DNA of 64,000 nt, taken from positions 62,001 to 126,000 of the forward strand of contig JBEKLU010000001.1 of NCBI GenBank assembly GCA_050010035.1, written 5' to 3'. Both the position numbers and the translations under genes were made by a program. Positions 1 through 8,418 of this stretch are shown here, piece after piece; position 1 is the stretch's first letter; every line of letters begins with the position of its first letter. The notes beneath the pieces are model-generated. The model searched no databases and was not told where the DNA came from. It worked only from the letters and a program-made list of their open reading frames with translations. Origin of the DNA: Roseiarcus sp050010035 (GTDB lineage Bacteria > Pseudomonadota > Alphaproteobacteria > Rhizobiales > Beijerinckiaceae).

Positions 1-77
1 CGCGCGATCTCGCGGTAGAGCGGGCGCACGTTGGCGGCCCCCAGGCCCATTTCGTCGAAAGAGCCGCCGGCCCCCAT
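1..77 (-). CDS. Circularly permuted ATP-grasp protein, N-terminus only (partial)
   Basis: An open minus-strand frame starts at ATG 77 and runs off the window's left edge after 25 codons. The visible residues contain FDEMGLGAANVRPLYRE. An FDEM block followed by a VRP-x-Y/W segment is typical of the extreme N-terminus of circularly permuted ATP-grasp type 2 proteins (DUF404/DUF407 group), peptide-ligase-like enzymes of mostly unknown substrate often found with a DUF403 (alpha-E) partner. Only the start is visible, so catalytic residues cannot be checked. It is followed downstream, towards the right, by the aat gene, which is transcribed in the same direction and ends 57 bases away. Confidence 0.5.
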   Translation of the reverse strand, partial: MGAGGSFDEMGLGAANVRPLYREIA

Positions 78-134
78 GTGCATCCTCTTATCAGCCCTCG
101 CGATTCCCAGCGAGGCATAGCAATCTTCGTGCCG

Positions 135-797
135 TCAACGACGCGGCGCGGCGAGCGCCAGGGCCTCAGCCCCGCTCATCGGCCGATGAGCCGGCCAGGC
201 GTCGAAATCGGCCGGCGCGTCGAGCGCCGCGGTCAGTCGGCGCCGATAGGCGTCGCGCGAAATCTCCACCGCGCCGAGCGCGACGAGATGCGGCGTGACG
301 AACTGCGCGTCGAGCAGGCGAAAGCCGCCCAGGCGCAGGCGCGCCACGAGATGGACCAGCGCCGCCTTGGACGCGTCGCGGGCGAGATGGAACATGCTCT
401 CGCCGAAGAAGGCGCCGCCCAGGCTCACCCCGTAGAGCCCGCCGACGAGCTCGCCGCCCTGGTAGGCCTCGATCGAATGGGCATGGCCGCGCGCGTGGAG
501 TTCGCAGTAGAGGCGCACGATCTCCGAGTTGATCCAGGTCTTGTCGCGATCGGCGCAGGCCTCCATCACCGCCGCAAAGTCGCGATTCGCGCGGATCTCG
601 AAGCGATCCGAGCGCACCGCCTTGGCCAGGCTCTTCGACACGATCAGTCCGTCGAGCGGAAAGACGCCGCGCTCTTCGGGTTCGACCCAGAAGAGGGTGT
701 CGGCCTCGCGACTCTCCGCCATCGGAAAGAGGCCGATCGAATAGGCCCTGAGGAGAATGTCGGGGGTGATCTCGAACTTGGGTTGAAGGCGCGACAT
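135..797 (-). CDS. aat: Leucyl/phenylalanyl-tRNA--protein transferase
   Basis: This cytoplasmic enzyme moves Leu or Phe from aminoacyl-tRNA onto N-terminal Arg/Lys of proteins, marking them for ClpS/ClpAP (N-degron pathway). The 220-residue product starts at ATG 797 with MSRLQPKFEITPDILL, the usual Aat opening, and carries the family blocks GLFPMAESRE, TWINSEIV, GHAHSIEAY, GGLYGVSLGGAFFGESMF and LLDAQF. The open frame extends to 1016, but the extra N-terminal residues are low-complexity and overlap the promoter region of the divergent metY-like gene, so the internal ATG was chosen. Length is normal for the family. Confidence 0.95.
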   Translation of the reverse strand: MSRLQPKFEITPDILLRAYSIGLFPMAESREADTLFWVEPEERGVFPLDGLIVSKSLAKAVRSDRFEIRANRDFAAVMEACADRDKTWINSEIVRLYCELHARGHAHSIEAYQGGELVGGLYGVSLGGAFFGESMFHLARDASKAALVHLVARLRLGGFRLLDAQFVTPHLVALGAVEISRDAYRRRLTAALDAPADFDAWPAHRPMSGAEALALAAPRR

Positions 798-933
798 GAG
801 ATAATCGTGCGTCCGCGCCCCGGCGCCGTCAACCGGCAAACACGCCGGCGGGGCGAACACGTCGACGCGCCCGCCTTTCCCTGCGCCGGTTAATTTGCCA
901 ACATGGGGTCGCCGACGCCAGACGGGAGGGACC

Positions 934-2211
934 ATGACCAACGACGAGCCCGGCTTTTCGACGCTGTCGATCCACGCCGGCGCGCGGCCCGATCCGACGA
1001 CCGGCGCGCGCATCACCCCGATCTATCAGACCACCGCCTTCGTGTTCGACGACGTCGATCACGCCGCCTCGCTGTTCGGCCTGCAGGCGTTCGGCAACAT
1101 CTACACCCGCATCACCAACCCGACCACCGCGGCGCTCGAGGAGCGCGTCGCGGCGCTGGAGGGCGCGCCGGCGGCCCTCGCAGTCGCCTCGGGTCACGCC
1201 GCGCAGGCGGTGGTGTTCCATTCCCTCATGCGGCCGGGTGAGGAATTCGTCGCTTCGACAAAGCTTTACGGCGGTTCGATCAACCAGTTCAACCACGCCT
1301 TCAAGAATTTCGGCTGGGTCGTCAAATGGGCCGATCCCGACGATCTCGACGCCGTCAAGGCGGCGGTGAACGAAAAGACCAAGGCGATCTTCATCGAGTC
1401 GATCGCCAATCCCGGCGGCGTCGTCTCCGACATCGAAGGCGTCGCCGCGATCGCCAAAGCGGCCAGGATCCCCCTGATCGTCGACAACACGCTGGCGACG
1501 CCCTATCTCATCCGCCCGCTCGATCACGGCGCCGACATCATCGTCCACTCCGCGACGAAATATCTGTGCGGCCACGGCAATTCCATGGGCGGCGTCATCG
1601 TCGATTGCGGTTCGTTCGAATGGATGGGCGATGCGCGCTATCCCATGCTGTCGGCGCCGCGGCCCGAATACAACGGCATGACGCTCGCCGAGACCTTCGG
1701 CAATTTCGCTTTCGCCATTTGTTGCCGCGTGCTGGGCCTGCGCGATCTCGGGCCGGCGATCTCGCCGTTCAATTCCTTCCTCATCCTCACCGGAATCGAG
1801 ACGCTGTCGCTGCGCATGCAGCGCCATTGCGACAACGCGCTCGCGGTGGCCGAGCATCTGGCCGGGCACGACGAGGTCGGCTGGGTCTCCTACGCCGGAC
1901 TGCCCGGCAATCGCTACAACGAGTTGGCCAAGCGCTATTGCCCGAAGGGCGCCGGCGGCGTCTTCACCTTCGGCGTCAAGGGCGGCTACAAGGCGGGCGT
2001 CGCGCTGGTCGGGAAGCTGCAATTATTCTCCCACGTCGCCAACATCGGCGACACCCGCTCGCTGGTCATCCACCCCGCCTCGACCACCCACCGCCAGCTC
2101 GCCGACGCGCAGAAAATCGCCGCAGGCGCCGGCCCGGACGTGGTGCGCCTGTCGATCGGGCTGGAGGACGTCGCGGACCTGATCGCGGACTTGGATCAGG
2201 CGCTGGGGTGA
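934..2211 (+). CDS. metY: O-acetylhomoserine aminocarboxypropyltransferase/sulfhydrylase
   Basis: A 425-residue PLP enzyme of the Cys/Met metabolism family that makes homocysteine from O-acetylhomoserine and sulfide (methionine synthesis). The start ATG 934 follows a GGAGGG box; a longer frame from 895 lacks one. The family opening FSTLSIHAGARPDP, the IYQTTAFVF and YTRITNPT blocks, and the HSATKYLCGHG segment with the PLP lysine (about residue 209) are present. The length and the GLPGN-YNELAKRY region fit MetY better than MetB/MetC, which are shorter. It is transcribed away from aat and is not obviously in an operon. Confidence 0.93.
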   Translation: MTNDEPGFSTLSIHAGARPDPTTGARITPIYQTTAFVFDDVDHAASLFGLQAFGNIYTRITNPTTAALEERVAALEGAPAALAVASGHAAQAVVFHSLMRPGEEFVASTKLYGGSINQFNHAFKNFGWVVKWADPDDLDAVKAAVNEKTKAIFIESIANPGGVVSDIEGVAAIAKAARIPLIVDNTLATPYLIRPLDHGADIIVHSATKYLCGHGNSMGGVIVDCGSFEWMGDARYPMLSAPRPEYNGMTLAETFGNFAFAICCRVLGLRDLGPAISPFNSFLILTGIETLSLRMQRHCDNALAVAEHLAGHDEVGWVSYAGLPGNRYNELAKRYCPKGAGGVFTFGVKGGYKAGVALVGKLQLFSHVANIGDTRSLVIHPASTTHRQLADAQKIAAGAGPDVVRLSIGLEDVADLIADLDQALG

Positions 2212-2242
2212 AGCGCAGCACGACGGCCGCCCAACCCCGCCC

Positions 2243-4015
2243 CTACCCGCCCCCCAGCACGCCCTTGGCGGCGCGGTCCGTCTCCTGGGCGTAGCGGCGC
2301 GCGGCGAAGGTCTCGCCGAGCAGGCCGACGACGTGGCCCGTGTCGCGCTCGGTGACGGCGAGCGTGTCGGCCTCGGCGGCGTCGAAGATCGCCAGCGCCG
2401 AGCGCACGTCGACGTCGGGATGCAGCGTCGTCTCGGCCAAGCGCGCCACGGCCGAGACGGGGCCGCCGTCCTCGTTCTCTTCGAGCGGAACGGCGTGCGC
2501 TTCGGGCACGAGAACCAATCCGCGGTAATGGCCCGCCTCGTCGACGGCGACGACGACGTGCGCGCTGCCCAGGGGATAGGCGGCGCGAAAGTCGCGCAGC
2601 GGCGTCTCGGCGGGAATCGTCGGCGGGGCGCGGACCATCAGGCGGGCGACGGTGAGATCGCGCAGCCAGCCGACGTCCTCTCCGCCGCGGATCGACTCGC
2701 CGCGCAGATGCAGCCGCCAGGTGGTGAAGGAATAGCCGAAGGTGGCGCGCACCGCCAGGCTCGTCGCGATGCTCGCCGCCAGCACGCCGCCCGCCACGCC
2801 GAGGTCGCCCGTGCTTTCCAGCACCAGGAACGTCATCGTCAGCGGCCCGCCGACGACCGCGACGCTCAGCGTCGCCATGCCGGCCATGATGCAGGCGGTC
2901 GGATCGAGCCCGAGCCCGGGCAGCGCGGCGTCGACGCCGAGCGCGTAGAGCTTGCCGAGCAGCGCGCCGGCGAACAGCGAGGCGAAGAACAGGCCGCCGC
3001 GAAAGCCCGAGGCGAGCGACACGAGGCTCGCGCTCAGCTTGAGCGCGAGCAGCGTCGCCAGGGTGGCGGCGGAAAGTTCCGCCGAGAAGTCGAGCCCCAC
3101 CGCGCCGTGTCCCGCGCCGAGCATCTGCGGGGTATAGAGCGTCATCGCCGCGAGCAGCAGGCCGCCGAGGACGGGGCGCGCCCACGGCGGCGCGCGCGTC
3201 GCCGCGAAGCCGCGTTCGAGCAGCGCGGCGGCGCGCATCGCGCCGACGCCGAGCGCCGCCGATATGAGGCCCAGCGCCACCAGGACGAGGTGATGGCCGA
3301 GGGCCAGCGGCGCGACCGGCGGCGCGACGATGACGTAGGGCGCGCCGAGCAGCGTCTTGGTGGTCAGCGTCGCCGCCAGCGCGGCGGCGAAGATCGGGCC
3401 GGCGTTGGCCAGCGAATAGGCGCCGATGATCAGCTCCGACGCGTAAAACGCGCCGGTGAGCGGCGCGCCGAACGCCGCCGCGATCGCCCCGCCGGCGCCG
3501 CAGCCGACCAGGATGCGCAAGTCCTGGCGGCGCAGCCGCAACGCCAGCCCGACGCGCGAAGCGATGGCGGCGCCGATCTGCGCGTAGCCCGATTCGAGCC
3601 CGACCGAGGCGCCGCTGCCGTTGGAGATCACCGTTTGCGCGCAGACGATCAGGCTTTCGCCCATCGCCATGCGGCCGCCGCGCAACGCGTTGGCTTCGAT
3701 CGGATCGACCGCGCGCGGCAGCTTCCTGGCGCGTCGCCAGCGATCGATCAGCCCGACGGCGAGGCCGCCGAGGGGGAGCGCCGTGAAAGCCGCGAGAGGG
3801 GCGACGCGGGCCGCCGCGCTCAATCGCACGTCGAACGGGATGCCGTAGATCGCGACATGGGCGAGGTCGACGAGCTCGGTCATCGCGGCCACGCTGAAGC
3901 CGGCCAAGACGCCGACGACGACCGCGACGACGACCAGCGACAGTTCATTGGAGCGGGCGACCGCGCGCAGGCGCGCCGCGACGCCGCGCAGCCGATTCGA
4001 GACCCCGATGCTCAT
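2243..4015 (-). CDS. ClC-family chloride channel/antiporter with C-terminal CBS region
   Basis: A 590-residue integral membrane protein with about ten hydrophobic segments over residues 25-440, then a soluble tail of about 140 residues resembling a CBS pair. ClC proteins move Cl- (or other anions), often coupled to H+. The selectivity block reads GSGASVGLESGYAQIG around residues 133-148, so the gating glutamate (E141) is kept while the canonical GREGP is changed to GLESG. The second pore block reads GFRGGLFFASLFAG instead of G-x-F-x-P. It lies 61 bases downstream of the heme A synthase gene on the same strand and may be cotranscribed with it. The transport mode (channel or exchanger) cannot be decided here. 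Confidence 0.9.
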   Translation of the reverse strand: MSIGVSNRLRGVAARLRAVARSNELSLVVVAVVVGVLAGFSVAAMTELVDLAHVAIYGIPFDVRLSAAARVAPLAAFTALPLGGLAVGLIDRWRRARKLPRAVDPIEANALRGGRMAMGESLIVCAQTVISNGSGASVGLESGYAQIGAAIASRVGLALRLRRQDLRILVGCGAGGAIAAAFGAPLTGAFYASELIIGAYSLANAGPIFAAALAATLTTKTLLGAPYVIVAPPVAPLALGHHLVLVALGLISAALGVGAMRAAALLERGFAATRAPPWARPVLGGLLLAAMTLYTPQMLGAGHGAVGLDFSAELSAATLATLLALKLSASLVSLASGFRGGLFFASLFAGALLGKLYALGVDAALPGLGLDPTACIMAGMATLSVAVVGGPLTMTFLVLESTGDLGVAGGVLAASIATSLAVRATFGYSFTTWRLHLRGESIRGGEDVGWLRDLTVARLMVRAPPTIPAETPLRDFRAAYPLGSAHVVVAVDEAGHYRGLVLVPEAHAVPLEENEDGGPVSAVARLAETTLHPDVDVRSALAIFDAAEADTLAVTERDTGHVVGLLGETFAARRYAQETDRAAKGVLGGG

Positions 4016-4076
4016 GGGTCTCGGCGCTCGCGGCCGCGACCCCGATCGGGCGCCGTCCTGTCGATCCGAGCCGCGG

Positions 4077-5159
4077 TCATCGCGCCGCCTCCGTCTCGCT
4101 CTCCATCGCCGTGGCGCGCCAATGCGCGACCGCCATGCCGAACAACAGCAACGCGACCGCCTGATGGGCGAGCGCGAACTCGATCGGCGCGACCAGGATC
4201 AGCGTGACGATCCCGATCGCCGCCTGCAGAAACGCCAGCGCCGCGAGCGCGCCGGCGCGGCGGGCGAGCGAGGCGCCGCGCGCGCGCCGCCGCGCGGCGA
4301 ACGCGATTCCCAGCGCCAACAGCACGACGGCGTAAGCGACGACGCGGTGATCGAACTGCGCGGTCGTCGCGTCGTCGACGATCGAGCGCGGCCACGGCGC
4401 GAGGCCGAAGAGGCCGGCGGGGATCAGACTGCCCTCCATCAGCGGCCACGTGTTGTCGACGAGGCCGGCGCGCAGGCCGGCGACCAATGCGCCCAGGCCG
4501 AGCTGGCAGAAGATCAGCGCGGCGAGGGCGCCCGCCGGCGCGACGAAACCCGTTGCGGCGGCCTCGCGCGCGCGCTTGGCTAGGCCGACGGCGGCGTAGA
4601 TCAGCGCCCCGAAGGCGGCGGCGGCGATGAGCAGATGCAGCGCGAGCCGTTCCTGCGCGACTTCCGTGCGGCCGGCCAATCCCGAACTGACCATCCACCA
4701 GCCGACGATCGGCTCGAGCGCCAGCAGGCCGGTGGCGACCGCGACCTGGCGCCCCAGCGGACCCCTGAAGCGGCCGCGGCGCCAGAACCACAGGGCCGGC
4801 AGCACGAAAGCCGCGCCGATCAGGCGGGCGAGCAACCGATGGCTCCACTCCCAGTAATAGATGGTCTTGAAGCCGTCGAGGCTCATGTCCGCGTTGAGCG
4901 CGGCGTATTGCGGGATTTGCTTGTAGCGTTGGAATTCCTCGACCCAGGCGGCTTGGCCGAACGGCGGAATGACGCCCGTCACCGGCTGCCATTGCGTGAT
5001 CGACAGCCCCGATTCGGTAAGCCGCGTCGCCCCGCCGACCAGCACCATGACGAAGATCAGCGCCGCGACCGCGATCAGCCACGCGCGCACGGCGCGCGAA
5101 GCCCCGGCGTCAGCGCTCGCTTCGCCGCGGCTCGTCGCCAGACCTGCTGCCTGGGGCAT
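4077..5159 (-). CDS. ctaA: Heme A synthase (COX15/CtaA)
   Basis: A 360-residue multi-pass membrane enzyme that oxidises the C8 methyl of heme O to the formyl of heme A for aa3-type cytochrome oxidase. The protein has about eight hydrophobic segments and the expected heme-ligand histidines in YYWEWSHRLLARLIG, ERLALHLLIAA, FDHRVVAYAV and EFALAHQAVALL. The blocks GGATRLTESGLSITQW and DNTWPLMEG are typical of the alphaproteobacterial (type 2) form. The ATG at 5159 was chosen because the longer frame to 5783 crosses the divergent DUF2842 gene and is antisense to it. The neighbouring DUF2842 gene, divergently read, is a common association in alphaproteobacteria. Confidence 0.95.
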   Translation of the reverse strand: MPQAAGLATSRGEASADAGASRAVRAWLIAVAALIFVMVLVGGATRLTESGLSITQWQPVTGVIPPFGQAAWVEEFQRYKQIPQYAALNADMSLDGFKTIYYWEWSHRLLARLIGAAFVLPALWFWRRGRFRGPLGRQVAVATGLLALEPIVGWWMVSSGLAGRTEVAQERLALHLLIAAAAFGALIYAAVGLAKRAREAAATGFVAPAGALAALIFCQLGLGALVAGLRAGLVDNTWPLMEGSLIPAGLFGLAPWPRSIVDDATTAQFDHRVVAYAVVLLALGIAFAARRRARGASLARRAGALAALAFLQAAIGIVTLILVAPIEFALAHQAVALLLFGMAVAHWRATAMESETEAAR

Positions 5160-5291
5160 ATTCGATCCCCGATCCCCCGGTTTGCCGACATCCCCGGTTT
5201 GCCGACTTGCGTCCTCGCGCGCGGCAAGACATAAGGCGTCGCGCTGCGCGCGGCAAATCGCGCGCCGCGCGAAGTCTCGCGAGGGTTCGCT

Positions 5292-5507
5292 ATGTCCGCG
5301 CGCATCCGCAAACTCGTCGGCGGCGTCGCCATGATCGCTTTCGTCGGCGTTTACGCCATGATCGCGATGGCGCTCGCCCAGTCGCGGCCGCTGCAGGAGG
5401 CGCCGGCCGCGCTGCAGACACTCGGCTATGTCGTGCTGGGTCTGGCGTGGACCCTGCCTCTCATGCCACTCATCAAATGGATGGAGCGCCCCGGCCGGCG
5501 CGCGTGA
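5292..5507 (+). CDS. DUF2842 small membrane protein
   Basis: A 71-residue protein with two predicted membrane helices (about residues 10-30 and 41-60) separated by a short QSRPLQEAP loop, and a basic C-terminus. The pattern matches DUF2842, an alphaproteobacterial family of unknown function usually found next to the heme A synthase gene, as it is here (divergent, 132 bases apart). ATG 5292 is the only sensible start. The product is probably in the inner membrane; any link to oxidase biogenesis is inference from context only. Confidence 0.8.
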   Translation: MSARIRKLVGGVAMIAFVGVYAMIAMALAQSRPLQEAPAALQTLGYVVLGLAWTLPLMPLIKWMERPGRRA

Positions 5508-5544
5508 CTTCGCAGCGAGGATCGAACGTGATGCGCGCGTCGTC

Positions 5545-6189
5545 ATGAATCGCGAACCGCCCGCCTTCGACGCCGCCTTTCGCGAACGGCTGGCTCTGCT
5601 GTTCGCGTGGCGGCGCGACGTCAGGCGATTTCGCCCCGATCCGGCGCCCCCCGCCCTGATTGGCGAATTGCTCGATCTCGCGCAGCTCGCGCCGTCGGTC
5701 GGCAACAGCCAGCCCTGGCGCATCGTCAGCGTCGAAAGCAAGGAAAAGCGCGCCGCGATCCGCGCCAATTTCGAACGCTGCAACGCCGAGGCGCTGGCGG
5801 CGCAGTGCGGCGAACGCGCCGCCCTCTACGCCCGGCTGAAACTGGCGGGCCTCGATGCGGCGCCGGTGCAACTGGCCGTGTTCTGCGATCGCTCGACCGC
5901 GCAAGGCCACGGGCTCGGCGCCCGCACGATGCCCGAAACGCTGGATTACTCCGTCGTCGGCATGATCGCTTCGCTGTGGCTCGCCGCGCGCGCCGCCGGT
6001 CTCGGGCTCGGCTGGATATCGATCATCGATCCCGTCGCCGCGGCGCGCGATCTGGGAGCGCCTGCGGAACACAAGCTGATCGCCTACCTCTGCCTGGGCT
6101 GGCCCTGCGAGGAGCACGACGACCCCGAACTCGTGCGCCACGGCTGGCAGGAGCGCACCGGCAAGGGGCGAGTGGTGACGGTCGTCTAG
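5545..6189 (+). CDS. bluB: 5,6-dimethylbenzimidazole synthase (BluB)
   Basis: A 214-residue nitroreductase-fold flavoenzyme that breaks down FMNH2 with O2 to give 5,6-dimethylbenzimidazole, the lower ligand of vitamin B12. The opening RRDVRRFRPDPAPP, the APSVGNSQPWRIV flavin-binding block, the ETLDYSVVGMIASLWLAARA segment and the AYLCLGWP C-terminal block are those of BluB rather than general nitroreductases. ATG 5545 gives the usual length; the frame open upstream to 5428 overlaps DUF2842. No other cobalamin gene is visible in the window. Confidence 0.92.
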   Translation: MNREPPAFDAAFRERLALLFAWRRDVRRFRPDPAPPALIGELLDLAQLAPSVGNSQPWRIVSVESKEKRAAIRANFERCNAEALAAQCGERAALYARLKLAGLDAAPVQLAVFCDRSTAQGHGLGARTMPETLDYSVVGMIASLWLAARAAGLGLGWISIIDPVAAARDLGAPAEHKLIAYLCLGWPCEEHDDPELVRHGWQERTGKGRVVTVV

Positions 6190-6334
6190 CAAGGGCGAGA
6201 CGAGCGGAACCACGCAGGGCGGCTCTTGCCAAGAACCGTCCAGGTCGGCGATCTTCCCTGGGCCTTGGCCTTCGCCCGGCCGACGCCGGCTCGACGCCAA
6301 CGCTCTCGCCGCAACCTAAGGAGAGGGGGAGCGA

Positions 6335-7546
6335 GTGACCCTCGAGCCCACGTTTCGCGAGCGGTTCTTTGCGGCGCTGCAGGCCGCCGGGATGCCTGAG
6401 CCTGGCGAATTCTCTGTCACGCCGCGCCATCAGATCGTCTCCGGCGCGACGCTCGCCGGCATCGCCGACTTTATCCGCGTCTTCGACGCGGTCACCGGCC
6501 GCGAGGCATGGCGGGCGGCGGCGCTGAGGCAAGCGCCGGCGATCGCGCGGGCGCGGCGGCGCGAGGTCTGCTTCTTCAGCGCCTGGGATTTCCATTGTCC
6601 GCCCGAGGGCGGCTTCCAACTCATCGAGTTCAACGACAACGGCTCCGGCTTCCTCTACGCCGCGATCGTCAACGCGCTCTACTACGAGGCGGCCGGATTG
6701 GCGCGCGACGCCGGCGTCGCGCCGCCCGCCGCCATCGCCGCGTTCCGCCAAGCCATCGCGGATATGGTGGAGCGGGAAGCGACGGCGTTCTTCGGCGAAC
6801 GCCCGGCGGAGCAGCTTCTCGTCCTCGACGACTTCGACTCGCTGCGCGCCGGCAAATTTCGCGGCGAACTCGCTTTGCTGCGCGATTCTCTCGCCGAGCG
6901 CGGTTGGCGGGCCGAACTCGGATGTCCCGCCGAGACCCGCTGGGACGGCCGTCGCCTCACGTTCGACGAGCGGCCGGTCGCCTTCATCGTCAACCGCTCC
7001 ACCGATTTCTTCTGGAACGCGGACGAATTCGCCGCCCTGCGAAGCGCTTACCAGGCGGGGCGCCTCTACGCCGCCCCCAATCCCTTCACCTATGCGACGC
7101 GCAGCGACAAGCGATTGCTGGAGTGGCTGTCGTCGCCGCGTTGGGACGACGATCTGGCGATCGACGCCGCGGAGCGCGCCATCCTGAGCGCCCATACGCC
7201 GCAGACGCACCTGCTCGGCGCCGACAACGTCGACGCGCTCGCGCGAGCCAAGCGCGACTTCGTGTTCAAGCCCCTGCACGGGTTCGCGGGACGCGGCCTC
7301 ATCGACAGCGCCGCGCTCGGGCGGGCGCGCCTGCGCCGTCTCGTCAAACACGGCGAAGGCTACGTCGCGCAGAAACGCATCGCCAAGCCTTTCATCGACG
7401 TCGACGGCGCGCGGCTGTGGACCGACCTGCGCATCTGGGCCTATCGGGGCGAGATCGTCCTCGTGTCGGGGCGGGCTTCGACGCGGCCGGACCGGCTCGA
7501 CTTGACGGCGCCGGGCGGCTGGCTGCCGACCTATGCGGCGCGTTGA
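6335..7546 (+). CDS. ATP-grasp-like protein of unknown function
   Basis: A 403-residue soluble protein starting at GTG 6335, with a strong ribosome site (AAGGAGAGGGG) just upstream. I do not recognise a named family. The C-terminal half has features of an ATP-grasp fold: FVFKPLHGFAGRGL (a nucleotide-binding Lys in a glycine-rich loop, about residues 309-322), GYVAQKRI, and WTDLRIWAYRGEIVLVSGR, which resembles the Mg-binding D-x-R strand. The N-terminal half contains QLIEFNDNGSGFLY and VNRSTDFFW. The layout recalls glutathionylspermidine-synthase-like and permuted ATP-grasp ligases, so a carboxylate-amine ligation is possible, but the substrate is unknown. It stands alone between bluB and a small membrane gene. 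Confidence 0.7.
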   Translation: MTLEPTFRERFFAALQAAGMPEPGEFSVTPRHQIVSGATLAGIADFIRVFDAVTGREAWRAAALRQAPAIARARRREVCFFSAWDFHCPPEGGFQLIEFNDNGSGFLYAAIVNALYYEAAGLARDAGVAPPAAIAAFRQAIADMVEREATAFFGERPAEQLLVLDDFDSLRAGKFRGELALLRDSLAERGWRAELGCPAETRWDGRRLTFDERPVAFIVNRSTDFFWNADEFAALRSAYQAGRLYAAPNPFTYATRSDKRLLEWLSSPRWDDDLAIDAAERAILSAHTPQTHLLGADNVDALARAKRDFVFKPLHGFAGRGLIDSAALGRARLRRLVKHGEGYVAQKRIAKPFIDVDGARLWTDLRIWAYRGEIVLVSGRASTRPDRLDLTAPGGWLPTYAAR

Positions 7547-7638
7547 CGCGCCGCGGCGCGAAATCGCGCATGACGGCGCGCGCCGCCCTTTCCTTTCGCC
7601 AGGTTGACACGGGCGCGCCGATCTGGCCCCCTCGAACG

Positions 7639-7971
7639 ATGCCGTTCGATCCGCCGTCCCGGCTCCGATCCTGCTGGCGCGCCGCCTGGCCCGCCTTCCT
7701 CTTTGTCGGTGCCGCCGTGTTCTTCTGGGTTCTGGCGGCCGTGGGCCAAGCCCCCGGCCTGCGCGCTTACCGCGTCAGTGACATCGCGACGGTTTGGGGC
7801 GTCGCTTTCCTGATCGTCGTCGGCCTCCCCCTGCTCGCCGCCTGGGCGCTGTGGTCGGCGCTGGGCATCCGACACTGGGCCGCCCGCTTGAGTCTCTACG
7901 TGGCGTTCCTGGCCGCCGATTTCGCTTTGTGCGCCTGGCTCTTCTTCGGCACGGTCCGGCCGCAGATGTGA
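7639..7971 (+). CDS. Small hypothetical membrane protein
   Basis: About 110 residues with three hydrophobic stretches (roughly residues 14-32, 49-70 and 79-105) separated by short basic or polar loops, so it is probably a three-pass inner-membrane protein. No family was recognised. Two starts are possible: ATG 7639 (MPFDPPSR) and ATG 7570 (MTARAALS), both without a clear ribosome site; the shorter was chosen because the extra residues look unstructured. It follows the ATP-grasp-like gene by under 100 bases and may be its cotranscribed partner. Confidence 0.55.
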   Translation: MPFDPPSRLRSCWRAAWPAFLFVGAAVFFWVLAAVGQAPGLRAYRVSDIATVWGVAFLIVVGLPLLAAWALWSALGIRHWAARLSLYVAFLAADFALCAWLFFGTVRPQM

Positions 7972-7999
7972 TCGGCGCCGAAGGCGGCGGGCGGCCGGC

Positions 8000-8356
8000 T
8001 CAATCCTTCTTCAGCGCGAACGACACCGCGGGGCGCCCGCGCTCCCGCACCGTGACGCGGGTGCTGGTCGGGCCGTCGCGGGTCAGGACGGCTTCGCCGC
8101 GCGACCATCTGATCGTCGCCGTCGCGCCGTCCGGGGAAACCGCGCCCGTGGCGTCGGAGACGTAATCGTCGCGCCAGTAGATTGCGATGAATTCGTCGCC
8201 GGCGAAAACGATCTGCGCGCGCGTGCCCTCGCTCCATCCGCCCGCCCAGGTTCCGTTCCACGACTGCTGGGCTTGGGCGAATGCGGGGGAGCCGATCGAG
8301 CCGGGAGAGGAGATTGCGCCGAGCAGCAGCAGCAAAATCACTGCGAGTCGCTTCAT
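8000..8356 (-). CDS. Hypothetical secreted (periplasmic) protein
   Basis: A 118-residue product with a clear signal peptide: MKR, then a leucine-rich core (AVILLLLLGAI) and an AFAQAQQ cleavage region near residue 28. The mature part is a small beta-rich domain beginning SWNGTWAGGWSEG, a pattern seen in many short periplasmic proteins that may form a lipocalin-like barrel. No enzyme motif was seen. It is convergent with the small membrane gene, and the polysaccharide deacetylase gene on the same strand starts further upstream. Confidence 0.65.
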   Translation of the reverse strand: MKRLAVILLLLLGAISSPGSIGSPAFAQAQQSWNGTWAGGWSEGTRAQIVFAGDEFIAIYWRDDYVSDATGAVSPDGATATIRWSRGEAVLTRDGPTSTRVTVRERGRPAVSFALKKD

Positions 8357-8418
8357 GGGGATTCCTTCGCGGGACGGATGGCGGTCGACGGCGGTTTACG
8401 GTCCGAAGCCTTCACGCC

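Noticed and set aside
4012..5082. A 356-codon minus-strand frame overlapping heme A synthase
   Set aside because: It is in another frame of the same strand, Arg-rich and lacking motifs; the COX15 frame explains the sequence.
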